Position numbers and translations under genes: made by a program. The notes below the pieces were generated by a model, which saw only the letters and a list, made by a program, of their open reading frames with translations, had not been told where the DNA came from and did not search any database. 64,000 nt of DNA from positions 1 through 64,000 of the forward strand of contig JAFXTC010000045.1 in assembly GCA_017525235.1 (NCBI GenBank). The letters run 5' to 3'. Shown one piece after another: positions 18,886 to 28,037 of the stretch. How positions within the stretch are numbered: position 1 is the stretch's first letter; every line of letters begins with the position of its first letter. Origin of the DNA: Bacteroidaceae bacterium (GTDB lineage Bacteria; Bacteroidota; Bacteroidia; Bacteroidales; Bacteroidaceae).

Positions 18886-20355
18886 TTATAATGTCTCTTT
18901 CTGTACAGGATCACATGTTAGTCCAATGCCAAGTTTCTTGAAGATTTTCTGGTCAACCTCACTGAGCATAACTGTCGAATGAGCCTGACACCCTCGTAGC
19001 AACGGCAGCATAGCCAGTGCACGACGGCAGTTGGGGTCGTTCTGACTGAGAACAGAAAGTGCAACTAACACCTCATCTGTATGTAAACGAGGATTATGGC
19101 CTCCCAAATATTCCGTTTTGGTTTTTTGGATAGGCTCAATCAGATCTTGTGAGATGAGTTTGATAGAATGGTCAATGCCTGCCAGATGCTTTGTTGCATT
19201 GAGTAACAAAGATGCACACGTTCCCAAGAGTGGCGAGCTGCTGGCTGTAATGATATGACCGTCCTCCAGTTCGATGGCGCTACATGGAACCCCAGTTTCC
19301 TCCTGACGGGCTTTGGCAGCTACGGTACACTTACGATAGTCAGTATCTATCTTGGCCTGCTTGAAGAGAAGTTTCAGTTTAGTAACTTCGTTTTCGTTGC
19401 AGGCTCCTAAAGCTAACTTGTTAAGTGAAGTATAATAACGGCGCACAATCTCTTGAAGAGAGGCTTCTTGACAAATTTCATCATCAGAAATACAGAACCC
19501 TACCATGTTAACTCCCATATCTGTAGGACTCTTGTACGGACATTTGCCGTAGATACCTTCAAAGATAGCATTCAGAACGGGAAAGATTTCTACGTCGCGA
19601 TTGTAGTTGATCGCTACTTTCTCGTATGCTTCCATGTGGAAGGGGTCAATCATGTTAACATCGTTAAGGTCGGCTGTAGCTGCTTCGTAGGCGATGTTTA
19701 TAGGGTGCTTTAGCGGAAGATTCCAGACGGGGAAGGTTTCAAATTTTGCATATCCTGCTTCAACTCCACGTTTGTGTTCGTTATAAAGCTGAGAAAGGCA
19801 TACAGCCATTTTTCCGCTACCAGGACCAGGTGCTGTAACGATAACCAATGGTTGTGTGGTCTCTACATAATCGTCTTTGCCAAATCCTTCATCGCTGTCA
19901 ATGAGGTCTACGTTGTGGGGATAGCCCTCAATGGTATAGTGGTAATAGGCCTTTATGCCCATACTCTCCAAGCGGCGACGATACTGTTCAGCGGAACTCT
20001 GTCCGTTGTAATGTGTAATAACAACGTTGTTTACTAGGAAACCACGGTTCTGAAATTCGTTTCTAAGACGTAGAACATCCTCGTCGTAAGTAATACCTAA
20101 GTCCTGACGAATTTTATTCTTCTCTATATCAATAGCACTGATAACAATCACTATTTCAGCAGAATCTGCCAACTGTTGCAACATGCGCAACTTGGAATCA
20201 GGTCGGAAACCAGGCAGCACCCGGCTTGCATGATGATCGTCAAAAAGTTTTCCGCCCAGTTCCAGATAGAGTTTACCCTTGAATTGAGCAATGCGTTCCT
20301 TAATATGTTCGCTTTGTATGCGAATATATTTCTCGTTATCAAATCCGTATTTCAT
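18886..20355 (-). CDS. DUF1846 family protein
   Basis: A 489-residue cytoplasmic protein with no signal peptide. It matches the DUF1846 family along its length: MKYGFDNEKYIRIQSEHI at the start, FKGKLYLELGGKLFDDHHAS, then VTAPGPGSGKMAVCLSQLYN near residue 175, a glycine-rich P-loop-like segment. Members are widespread in Firmicutes and Bacteroidota, with known structures but no firmly established activity. The flavodoxin-like lipoprotein gene lies 35 bases upstream and reads into it. The function is not assigned. Confidence 0.8.
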   Translation of the reverse strand: MKYGFDNEKYIRIQSEHIKERIAQFKGKLYLELGGKLFDDHHASRVLPGFRPDSKLRMLQQLADSAEIVIVISAIDIEKNKIRQDLGITYDEDVLRLRNEFQNRGFLVNNVVITHYNGQSSAEQYRRRLESMGIKAYYHYTIEGYPHNVDLIDSDEGFGKDDYVETTQPLVIVTAPGPGSGKMAVCLSQLYNEHKRGVEAGYAKFETFPVWNLPLKHPINIAYEAATADLNDVNMIDPFHMEAYEKVAINYNRDVEIFPVLNAIFEGIYGKCPYKSPTDMGVNMVGFCISDDEICQEASLQEIVRRYYTSLNKLALGACNENEVTKLKLLFKQAKIDTDYRKCTVAAKARQEETGVPCSAIELEDGHIITASSSPLLGTCASLLLNATKHLAGIDHSIKLISQDLIEPIQKTKTEYLGGHNPRLHTDEVLVALSVLSQNDPNCRRALAMLPLLRGCQAHSTVMLSEVDQKIFKKLGIGLTCDPVQKETL

Positions 20356-20390
20356 CTTATTACCTTAAAAATGTTATCCTTATATAAATC

Positions 20391-21224
20391 CTATCTGACG
20401 ACTTTTGTAAACTCTGCCTTTGCTCCTTTCTCATTGCGAAGCTCTACATACACAATTGTTTTTGCAGTTATAGCGTCATTTGCATCACGGGTCATGAACC
20501 GGAATTCCGTACCCTTGCTTGTATATCGTTTTGATACTGAGGTTGGCGTTCCTAAGGGAAATTGGTAATCGTCACATGCTTGGTGAAAGACATTCTTGTC
20601 AGTCTCTGACAACTCGTCCTGAACATTAAATTCAGGTAATTCCTCCACCTCACCTTGCAGGTAGCCATTACGAATAAGGAAATCATCCAGTTCCTCTTGC
20701 ATATATTCCATACGCGCATTACGAATACCAAATCCATCCATGACAATAGATCTAGGCAACTGCTCCTTTAAATCTTTTATACTACTCTCCAAGCCTCCGC
20801 TGCCAAAGGTGCAGAATGGTACAATCATCTTTCCCTCCAAATGAATCTTCTCAAGCAAAGATGCAACAGGCAAAGCATAGGTGCCAAACCAGATTGGGTA
20901 GCCCAAAAAGATAATATCATAATTTCTGACATCGGATTTTATGGGTTTCAGGGCAGGCAGTACTCCGCTTTCATGCTCCTTCTTGCAACGTTCTATTGTG
21001 GCTTCAAAATTGCCCGAATAAGGTTCTTGGCAAACTATTTCTTCAATATCGGCATTCATGTATGATTTAATCTGGTTCGCAACAGCAGCTGTTGCCCCTG
21101 TTTGGGAGTAAAACAAGATAAGTACCTTATTTTGCGGAATGTTACTTTCTGCCGTTTCTCTCTTTTCGCCTCCGCAGGCAACCATCAACATACACATACA
21201 TATAAACAAAGATATCTTTTTCAT
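20391..21224 (-). CDS. flavodoxin-domain lipoprotein
   Basis: A 277-residue lipoprotein. The signal peptide MKKISLFICMCMLMVACGG ends in a lipobox with Cys at residue 17. Residues about 33-190 form a flavodoxin fold: LILFYSQTGATAAVANQI is the phosphate-binding loop, followed by YDIIFLGYPIWFGTYALPV and CTFGSGGLES. Residues about 200-277 are an additional region of unknown family. An exported FMN-binding protein anchored to a membrane is inferred. It is probably the first gene of a minus-strand operon with DUF1846. A -7-like element, TAACTTTG, lies at 21252-21259. Confidence 0.75.
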   Translation of the reverse strand: MKKISLFICMCMLMVACGGEKRETAESNIPQNKVLILFYSQTGATAAVANQIKSYMNADIEEIVCQEPYSGNFEATIERCKKEHESGVLPALKPIKSDVRNYDIIFLGYPIWFGTYALPVASLLEKIHLEGKMIVPFCTFGSGGLESSIKDLKEQLPRSIVMDGFGIRNARMEYMQEELDDFLIRNGYLQGEVEELPEFNVQDELSETDKNVFHQACDDYQFPLGTPTSVSKRYTSKGTEFRFMTRDANDAITAKTIVYVELRNEKGAKAEFTKVVR

Positions 21225-21251
21225 ACGATAATATAAGTTTTATTTCTATGA

Positions 21252-21259
21252 CAAAGTTA
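21252..21259 (-). promoter_or_regulatory. -7 element upstream of the flavodoxin lipoprotein gene
   Basis: TAACTTTG on the minus strand fits TAnnTTTG and lies 28 bases before the start codon. No convincing -33 TTTG is present at the right spacing. Confidence 0.4.
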
Positions 21260-21342
21260 CACATTTTTCTCCTAATACATATTTTAATTAAGGCATTTTT
21301 TCAACAAATTAGATAAATTATCCAGATTATAGGCTTATTTTC

Positions 21343-21372
21343 TTGTGTGTTGGCGTTTTTGTTGTAATTTTG
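21343..21372 (+). promoter_or_regulatory. promoter for the acyl ligase/acyltransferase fusion
   Basis: TTG at 21343-21345, a 19-base spacer and a perfect TAATTTTG at 21365-21372. The ATG at 21408 lies 35 bases downstream. Confidence 0.7.
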
Positions 21373-21407
21373 TTTCAGTATTCATACAAAACAGAACGAA
21401 AAATACC

Positions 21408-23912
21408 ATGCAGAAAGGAGCAGACTCAACTAATTTAGAGAAAACCGCTATTATAGCGGGGGAACGCAATGTCACATTTGCCCAAGCCCTGCAGTATATC
21501 GACATGTTTGCCGAATTTACTCCTAAGGGGGAAGATAAGCGAATAATTGTCTTTAGCGAAAATAGTGAAGGGTGGATTTATGCCTTTTTCAGCATTTGGC
21601 AGCAAGGTGGTGTGGCTATTCCTGTTGATGCCAGCAGTACCGTTTCGGATCTTTGTTATATTCTGCGTGACTGCACTCCTCATCTAATATGGACCTCACA
21701 ACATAATCTTCCCGTTGTTGAGCAAGCTCTTTCAGAAACTGAATTGGAAATACCTGTTCAGGTTATTGAGAACCACATGAAGTCGGAGCCGGATGCTACC
21801 CGCGTATTGCCCGAGCAGCTTCCCTGGGATGAACTGAATGTCCCCTATAATCAGAAGACTGCGCTCATCATCTACACTTCTGGTACTACAGGAAGTCCAA
21901 AGGGCGTAATGCTCAGTTACCAGAATCTAATGGCTAACATTAAGGGTGTCTCACAGGATGTTAGAATATATACCAGTACTCGTCGTACAATGATTTTACT
22001 GCCCCTGCATCATGTGTTACCTCTGATGGGTAGTTTGATTGCACCTTTTTGGATTGGCGGTGGTGTTGCTATCTGTCCCAGTCTTACGGCTCCTGACCTC
22101 ATGGATACGCTTTGTCGGGGTAAGGTTGCCATTGTGATTGGTGTACCTCGATTATGGCAGATGCTATATGGAGGCATAAAGAAGAAGATTGATGCTAACG
22201 CTATAACAGCGTTCCTCTTCCGCATGTGTGCCTTCTTCCGTAACAGAACTCTTTCGCGTCTTGTGTTCGGGAGCATCCGCAGAAAGATGGGCGGACACAT
22301 CCGTTTTTTTGTCAGTGGCGGTGCTGCTCTCAGTAAGGAAATTGGTGAAGGACTGAAAACGCTCGGTCTTGATGTGCTGGAGGGTTATGGCATGACCGAG
22401 ACGGCTCCTATCATCTGCTTTACCAGACCATCTGACATACGTCCGGGCTGTGTCGGACTTCCATTACCCGGTATCGAATGTAAACTGATAAACGGTGAGT
22501 TGTGTGCGAAAGGACCTAATGTAATGCTTGGTTATTATAACCGTCCTGAGGAGACGGCTGCCGTGATCGACCAAGACGGATACCTGCATACGGGGGATTT
22601 GGCAACCATAGGCAATAAAGGACACGTAACAATAACGGGACGTACCAAAGAGATCATTGTGCTAAGCAATGGTAAGAACATTGAACCTAGCGAGATTGAA
22701 TATAAGCTGGAGAAATATGATCAGTATGTGAAAGAGGTGGCCGTCATGCAGGACAACGACCTTTTACGAGCTATCATTGTTCCTCAAACACAGTGGGCTT
22801 CCTTGCTTAGCGACACGCAAATAGAAGTGGCGTTAAAGCACGAGGTAATCGAACCGTACAACCAGACTGTTGTTAACTACAAGAAGGTAATGGCGCTGAC
22901 TGTTTACAAGGGTGAACTGCCAAGAACAAAGCTCGACAAACTGCAGCGCTTCAAACTTCAGGGCATACTTGAGGCTTGTCGTACAGCACAGCCTGAGCGT
23001 CAGGAAGAGCCCGAACCCGACTTTGAGGAATACCGTATCATCAAACAGTATATCGAACAGGAGAAAAAGGTTCCGGTACGACCTTCCTCACATGTTGAGA
23101 CAGACCTTGCAATGGATTCACTTGATAAAGTCGGACTTCAGGGTTTCATTGAACATACATTTGGTATGAAACTGAGGGTAGAGGAGATGGCTTCGTTCCC
23201 CGACATAAAGGCAATGGCAGAGCATGTCGCATCCTGCAAGACAAAAGTTGAGGTGGAAGAAGTTGACTGGCACAGCTTGTTAAATGAGTCGGTCGAGGGA
23301 CTTCACATACCCAGTGCTTCATGGCTCCTTCCCTTTGGGAGCAAGTGTTTCAGGCTGTTCTTTAGAATTTATAACTCACTGCGTATTCACGGACGTATTC
23401 AGATACCCGCCAAGGGTCCGTATATTCTGGCACCCAACCACCAAAGCTTCGTCGATGCACCAGTAGTGCTCAGCGGTCTCACATGGAGGCAGATAAAGAC
23501 CTGCTATTTCTATGCAACCGAGCAACACGTCAAGAGTAAGTTCCGCAGAAAACTAGCCGATAAGAACAATACCATTATTATGGAACAGTCCAACCTGAAA
23601 GAGAGTATTCAGAAGCTGGCCCAAGTACTGAAAAGCGGCAACAATATTGTTATTTTCCCGGAAGGCAGTCGTACCCACGATGGTGAATTAGGCGATTTCA
23701 AACTTGCCTTTGCCATATTAAGCAAAGAATTGAATATTCCTATTATACCCGTCTGTATAAGAGGAGCTTATGATGCATTACCAAGATATCGCAGATACTT
23801 GCGTCCCCGTCATATAGAAGTACACTTCCTTCCTCCCGTAATACCTACTTCAGATATTTCCTATCAGCAGTTATCTGATAAGGTAAAACAAGCAATAGCA
23901 GGGGTTTTATAG
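21408..23912 (+). CDS. AMP-dependent acyl ligase / acyl carrier domain / PlsC acyltransferase fusion
   Basis: An 834-residue lipid enzyme with three domains. Residues about 1-530 are an ANL-superfamily acyl-AMP ligase with the P-loop TSGTTGSPKG (T157-S158) and TGDLATIGNKGHVTITGRTK. Residues about 545-625 resemble an acyl carrier protein with the phosphopantetheine-site serine in AMDSLDK (S571). Residues about 650-834 form a PlsC-type acyltransferase with the H-x4-D motif NHQSFVD (H678, D683) and FPEGSRTHDGELGDF. The arrangement suggests a fatty acid is activated, loaded on the internal carrier and moved to a lysophospholipid, comparable to E. coli Aas. The start at 21408 is chosen because the longer frame overlaps the promoter. 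The stop abuts the convergent purF-like gene. Confidence 0.85.
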   Translation: MQKGADSTNLEKTAIIAGERNVTFAQALQYIDMFAEFTPKGEDKRIIVFSENSEGWIYAFFSIWQQGGVAIPVDASSTVSDLCYILRDCTPHLIWTSQHNLPVVEQALSETELEIPVQVIENHMKSEPDATRVLPEQLPWDELNVPYNQKTALIIYTSGTTGSPKGVMLSYQNLMANIKGVSQDVRIYTSTRRTMILLPLHHVLPLMGSLIAPFWIGGGVAICPSLTAPDLMDTLCRGKVAIVIGVPRLWQMLYGGIKKKIDANAITAFLFRMCAFFRNRTLSRLVFGSIRRKMGGHIRFFVSGGAALSKEIGEGLKTLGLDVLEGYGMTETAPIICFTRPSDIRPGCVGLPLPGIECKLINGELCAKGPNVMLGYYNRPEETAAVIDQDGYLHTGDLATIGNKGHVTITGRTKEIIVLSNGKNIEPSEIEYKLEKYDQYVKEVAVMQDNDLLRAIIVPQTQWASLLSDTQIEVALKHEVIEPYNQTVVNYKKVMALTVYKGELPRTKLDKLQRFKLQGILEACRTAQPERQEEPEPDFEEYRIIKQYIEQEKKVPVRPSSHVETDLAMDSLDKVGLQGFIEHTFGMKLRVEEMASFPDIKAMAEHVASCKTKVEVEEVDWHSLLNESVEGLHIPSASWLLPFGSKCFRLFFRIYNSLRIHGRIQIPAKGPYILAPNHQSFVDAPVVLSGLTWRQIKTCYFYATEQHVKSKFRRKLADKNNTIIMEQSNLKESIQKLAQVLKSGNNIVIFPEGSRTHDGELGDFKLAFAILSKELNIPIIPVCIRGAYDALPRYRRYLRPRHIEVHFLPPVIPTSDISYQQLSDKVKQAIAGVL

Positions 23913-23913
23913 A

Positions 23914-25356
23914 TTAAAACAGCGATTCCTGCGAGTTGATTTCCTCAAGCGTGTAGGCTGATGAGCCGTCGAAGCAGTGTGTGCAGATTTGCTCTTTCGG
24001 AAGGCCTATGGCTTCAATAAGGGTTTCAAGTTTGCTGAACTTCAGAGAATCCAAGTTCAGACGCCTGGCTATCTCTGCAACCATTCTTTTGTACTCTGGA
24101 CTATCAGTACGCGTGTAAGCATCCAGATTTTTGTTCTCGTCTCCCTCGAAATCCTTGATGATACGTCGTGTGATAAGTTCAAGGTCGCTCTTGCTTGCAC
24201 TGAAATTGATGAACTTACATCCATATACAAGGGGAGGGCATGCAATACGCATGTGCACTTCTTTTGCCCCAAGCTCATGCAGTCTCTTTGTGTTGTCGTG
24301 CAACTGGGTACCACGTACAATACTGTCGTCGCAGAAAAGCACACGCTTGTCGCGCAGCTTGTCGCTGTTGGGAATAATCTTCATTTTAGCCACCAGGTTA
24401 CGCATCTCTTGGTTGCTGGGAGTAAAGCTACGCGGCCAGGTGGGAGTGTACTTACTGATGGCCCTCATATACGGACATTTATGTCCCTCGGCATATCCGA
24501 CAGCCATGCCGATACCGCTATCGGGTATTCCGCAGGCACAGTCCACTTGTGTGGGGTCTTCCTCACCCATACGGCGTCCGCACTCATTGCGCACACATTC
24601 CACGTTTTTGCCCTCATAGCAACTGGTGGGGAATCCGTAGTAAACCCACAGGAACGAACATATCTGCATACGCTTGTTCGGGCGGCGAAGCTGTTCCATC
24701 TTGTCGGCTGTGATACGGACTATCTCGCCCGGACCGACATAATATGTCGTTTCAAATCCCAGATTCGGGAAAGCTGTATTCTCGCTTGTCACAGCCATGG
24801 CATCCTCTCTCTTACCCACAACAATAGGGGTACGTCCCCACGAGTCACGTGCTGCTATAATGCCGTTCTCGGTAAGAAGAAGCATGGAGCAAGAGCCTTT
24901 GACATTGTTGAAAACATTTTCAATGCCGGAAACAAAGTCCTTACCTTTTATAATAAGTAGTGCAACAAGTTCTGTCGGATTAATCTTACCAGAAGAGAAT
25001 TCGCTTAAATGCTGACCTTCATCAAGCAACTTCTGGCACAGTTCTTCAATATTATTTATTTTGGCAACCGTAACAAGGGCAAACCTGCCTAAATGGCTGT
25101 TCATAAGCATTGGCTGTGCATCGGTATCACTGATTACGCCAATTCCCGCATTACCTTTGAATTTGTCAAGTTCGTCTTCAAAACGGGAGCGGAAATAAGT
25201 ACTTTCCAAATTGTGAATACTGCGGAAAAACTCACCTTCTTCACTCAACGTAACCATACCGCCACGCTTGGTACCCATGTGCGACTGGTAATCTGTACCG
25301 TAAAAAAGGTCTGCCTTACAGGGCTGCATTGATACTGTCCCGAAAAAACCACCCAT
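23914..25356 (-). CDS. amidophosphoribosyltransferase homologue (PurF-like) lacking the glutaminase cysteine
   Basis: A 480-residue protein with the PurF layout. An N-terminal Ntn-type glutamine amidotransferase domain spans about 1-240, with RDSWGRTPIVVGKRED. A type I phosphoribosyltransferase domain follows, with the PRPP loop LFCDDSIVRGTQ (D343, D344). The N-terminus reads MGGFFGTVS: true PurF has Cys directly after the initiator Met as the catalytic nucleophile, and here it is Gly. Glutamine hydrolysis should therefore be impossible; the protein could use ammonia or have a regulatory role. No alternative start with MC lies nearby. It is convergent with the acyl ligase gene, with one base between the stops. 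Confidence 0.85.
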   Translation of the reverse strand: MGGFFGTVSMQPCKADLFYGTDYQSHMGTKRGGMVTLSEEGEFFRSIHNLESTYFRSRFEDELDKFKGNAGIGVISDTDAQPMLMNSHLGRFALVTVAKINNIEELCQKLLDEGQHLSEFSSGKINPTELVALLIIKGKDFVSGIENVFNNVKGSCSMLLLTENGIIAARDSWGRTPIVVGKREDAMAVTSENTAFPNLGFETTYYVGPGEIVRITADKMEQLRRPNKRMQICSFLWVYYGFPTSCYEGKNVECVRNECGRRMGEEDPTQVDCACGIPDSGIGMAVGYAEGHKCPYMRAISKYTPTWPRSFTPSNQEMRNLVAKMKIIPNSDKLRDKRVLFCDDSIVRGTQLHDNTKRLHELGAKEVHMRIACPPLVYGCKFINFSASKSDLELITRRIIKDFEGDENKNLDAYTRTDSPEYKRMVAEIARRLNLDSLKFSKLETLIEAIGLPKEQICTHCFDGSSAYTLEEINSQESLF

Positions 25357-25387
25357 AGTAGAAATCTTTTTATCTTAAAAACGGTTG

Positions 25388-25395
25388 CAAATTTA
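25388..25395 (-). promoter_or_regulatory. -7 element upstream of the purF-like gene
   Basis: TAAATTTG on the minus strand matches TAnnTTTG, 32 bases before the start codon. A -33 partner at 19-21 bases is not evident, so the call is weak. The 145-base gap to the serine deaminase gene would accommodate a separate promoter. Confidence 0.35.
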
Positions 25396-25501
25396 ATTCA
25401 TTTTCATCAAATAGCCTTGTTGCGAAGATATTTTTTTTCCTTGTTGTTCTCTTTTTGTAAGAAAGAGTTTAATACCCTGCTATCTTCTCTACGTTCTATT
25501 G

Positions 25502-26698
25502 CTACATCTGATGATAATCCTTTGCCAAACCACCTTCAGCTGTTTCCTTGTAAAGGGAGGGCAGATCGTGGCCTGTCTGCTTCATGACCTCAACAACCTT
25601 GTCGAACGATACACGGTGAATGCCGTCGGTAAAGGTGCTGTAGATATTGGCATCAAGGGCACGGGCCGCAGCGTATGCGTTACGTTCTATACAGGGAATC
25701 TGAACCATACCGCAGACTGGGTCGCAGGTCATACCAAGATGATGCTCCAAACCCATCTCAGCAGCGTATTCTATCTGAGCCGGAGAACCGCCAAAGAGTT
25801 GGTTGGCAGCCGCAGCAGCCATAGCACAGGCAACACCTACCTCGCCCTGACAACCCACCTCGGCACCAGAGATGCTGGCATGCTCTTTCACCACATTCCC
25901 AAAAAGACCGGCTGTGGCAAGGGCTCTTAGTATACGTGCCTCGCTAAACTCACGACTTTTCCACATGTGGTAGAGTACGCCTGGCAACACGCCGCAGGAA
26001 CCACAAGTTGGTGCCGTTACAATTTTGCCACCAGCAGCATTCTCTTCGCACACAGCAAGGGCATAGGAGAATACCAGTCCACGGGTACGCAGATTGTCCT
26101 TGTAGCCTGTGGCTTTTACGTAATAGGCAGCGGCTTTACGACGTAGGTTCAAGGGGCCGGGCAGAACACCTTCGGCATCCAATCCACGTTCTACAGCAGC
26201 CTTCATGGTCTGCCACACCACTTCCAGATAGTCCCAAATGTCTGAGCCTTCAGATTCTGCTACATACTCCCAATAGCTTTTCCCTGTCCGCTCGCAGTAT
26301 TTCAGGATGTCCGTCATTTTGTCAAGCCTATAGATGTCCGGCGATGCCAGTCTGTTCTGACTTTCTTCTGCCAGTTCTCCGCCACCGATGCTGAATACCT
26401 GCCAACAGTCAGTCTGTGCACCGTCCTGAGCATAAGAGCGGAACTCCATACCATTGGGGTGGAAGGGAAGAAAGACTTTAGGTTCCCATAATATGGTGAT
26501 GTTGGGTATGGCATCCTTGATGGCAACATCCGTCATGTGTCCCTTGCCCGTAGCTGCCAACGAGCCAAACAGTGTTACTTCCATTCGTGCAGCTTCCGAG
26601 TGACGCTGGGCAAAAATTTCTGCCGCTTTTCTGGGGCCCATCGTATGGCTGGATGACGGGCCTAATCCTATCTTGTATAATTCTTTTATTGTTTTCAT
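25502..26698 (-). CDS. sdaA: L-serine ammonia-lyase, iron-sulfur type, single chain
   Basis: A 398-residue enzyme that deaminates L-serine to pyruvate and ammonia. The N-terminal beta-type domain begins with the hallmark GPSSSHTMGPRKAA (about residues 13-26). The C-terminal alpha-type domain has the cysteines for the 4Fe-4S cluster in PTCGSCGVLPGVLYH and CDPVCGMVQIPCIERNA. Both halves are fused as in E. coli SdaA. It is cytoplasmic and oxygen-sensitive by family. A word-repeat element separates its start from the upstream acyltransferase gene. Confidence 0.9.
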   Translation of the reverse strand: MKTIKELYKIGLGPSSSHTMGPRKAAEIFAQRHSEAARMEVTLFGSLAATGKGHMTDVAIKDAIPNITILWEPKVFLPFHPNGMEFRSYAQDGAQTDCWQVFSIGGGELAEESQNRLASPDIYRLDKMTDILKYCERTGKSYWEYVAESEGSDIWDYLEVVWQTMKAAVERGLDAEGVLPGPLNLRRKAAAYYVKATGYKDNLRTRGLVFSYALAVCEENAAGGKIVTAPTCGSCGVLPGVLYHMWKSREFSEARILRALATAGLFGNVVKEHASISGAEVGCQGEVGVACAMAAAAANQLFGGSPAQIEYAAEMGLEHHLGMTCDPVCGMVQIPCIERNAYAAARALDANIYSTFTDGIHRVSFDKVVEVMKQTGHDLPSLYKETAEGGLAKDYHQM

Positions 26699-26744
26699 TC
26701 TTCACTTTTCATTTTTCACTCTTCACTTTTCATTTTTCATTTTT
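26699..26744. repeat. word-repeat element between acyltransferase and sdaA
   Basis: Tandem TTCACTTTTCATTTT and TTTTTCACTCTTCACTTTTC words fill the whole gap between the acyltransferase stop and the sdaA start codon. On the transcribed strand it reads as repeated GAAAAATGAAAAGTGA and contains several stray ATGs. Comparable arrays occur at 30299 and 60348. Confidence 0.65.
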
Positions 26745-27942
26745 AACATCCTACAATCCACTTGCTTCCTGGCAGGAAGGAGATTAATTTCGTTGTTACA
26801 GCACAGCAGATATAGCATGCTATGGCTATACAGGGGATAGCTGCCCATACAGGAATGATGGGTGCTGCTGGATTGTCCTGAACGATGGCAGATGCGATAT
26901 TGCTCAGGAAGAAGATGTGCATAAGGTACATGCCAAACGAAAGTTTCGCCAATTCGGTCACCAGACGGGGTGCCTTGTAATCCTCGCGTGCTGTGCCGTC
27001 TTCCTTGGCACCAATACAGCTGAACATCAGGAAGGCACCAAAGGTTGCCAGCGCTACATTGGGTGTACAGAACTCCCACGACCACTCCAGTTCGGGTGTA
27101 GCAATGGGGCAGAGAGGTTCACCTTTCCACCAGAACGACCATGCTGTGAAGACAGCACCTATCAGGAAGCACAAAGTGCCAATGTTCAAACGCTTGTTGC
27201 GTGCCCAGTCGAGATGGAAACGTATGTAGTGAGCAATCACCAGATAGCCTAAGAATCCTGAGCAGTACCAAAGCATGGAATAACGGTTCCAGAAGCACTC
27301 GCCCCACAATTCCGGGGTAACAAAGGTATGCAGCCAAGGGATGAAGGTGCTCAGGACGAAGAGCCAGATAAAGGTGCGCTCGTCCTTGGCTGTAGCACGC
27401 TCTAACCAGGGGGAAACCACAGGTATAATAAGGTATAGGCTGATGAGCGGATACATAAACCACAAGTGTCCGGCATTTTCAGGGAAGTTGAAGGGCAGGG
27501 TAGGGAGAATACGTAAGGTATCGGCCCATGTCATCTCGCCCCACAGCACAGGAAGTGTCGCATAGAGCAACATGAATATAATCATGGGCGGCAGAATACG
27601 CAGGAAGCGACGCTTGTAGAACTGGGACATGCTGACATCTGACCGCATGGGTACTAGCAGGAAGGCTGAGACGACCATAAAAAGTGGTACACAGGTACGG
27701 GCAATGCCGCCGTCGTAGAAGGCAACCCAGAAACGGTTTGCCTCGTTGAGTAATACTGCTTTGTCACCTGCCATGCCTCCGGTATTGGTGGCAAATCCAG
27801 CCAGTTTCTCGGCACCACCGGGAATGCTCTCAATGGCCTTTTCCGTGACGACTCCATAAAAATTCTCTGCAGCGTGTACAAGCATGACCATGAAGCATGC
27901 TATAGCGCGCAGCCAGTCTACAAAGGGGATACGTTCTTTCAT
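26743..27942 (-). CDS. membrane-bound acyltransferase (acyltransferase_3 family)
   Basis: A 399-residue polytopic protein with about ten membrane segments. The N-terminus RIPFVDWLRAIACFMVMLVH is the classic acyltransferase-3 start, with the catalytic histidine expected at the end of helix 1 (LVHAAENF). The family O-acylates surface sugars such as exopolysaccharide, O-antigen or peptidoglycan. The substrate here cannot be told. A well-spaced promoter lies upstream on the minus strand (27970-28001). Confidence 0.8.
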   Translation of the reverse strand: MKERIPFVDWLRAIACFMVMLVHAAENFYGVVTEKAIESIPGGAEKLAGFATNTGGMAGDKAVLLNEANRFWVAFYDGGIARTCVPLFMVVSAFLLVPMRSDVSMSQFYKRRFLRILPPMIIFMLLYATLPVLWGEMTWADTLRILPTLPFNFPENAGHLWFMYPLISLYLIIPVVSPWLERATAKDERTFIWLFVLSTFIPWLHTFVTPELWGECFWNRYSMLWYCSGFLGYLVIAHYIRFHLDWARNKRLNIGTLCFLIGAVFTAWSFWWKGEPLCPIATPELEWSWEFCTPNVALATFGAFLMFSCIGAKEDGTAREDYKAPRLVTELAKLSFGMYLMHIFFLSNIASAIVQDNPAAPIIPVWAAIPCIAIACYICCAVTTKLISFLPGSKWIVGC

Positions 27943-27969
27943 TTATTCAGTCTGTTTTTATTTGCACCA

Positions 27970-28001
27970 CAAAGATAGTAAAAATTTTAAAAACATGCAA
28001 A
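27970..28001 (-). promoter_or_regulatory. promoter for the acyltransferase gene
   Basis: On the minus strand TTTG (28001-27998), a 20-base spacer and a perfect TATCTTTG (27977-27970). Confidence 0.75.
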
Positions 28002-28037
28002 TTTCAACATGGTTTTTTGCGTGTGTTCAATGAACTG

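Noticed and set aside
23977..24960. Long plus-strand reading frame (327 codons) opposite the purF-like gene
   Set aside because: It is antisense to a clear PurF family protein, has no start signal or family similarity, and has atypical residue use.
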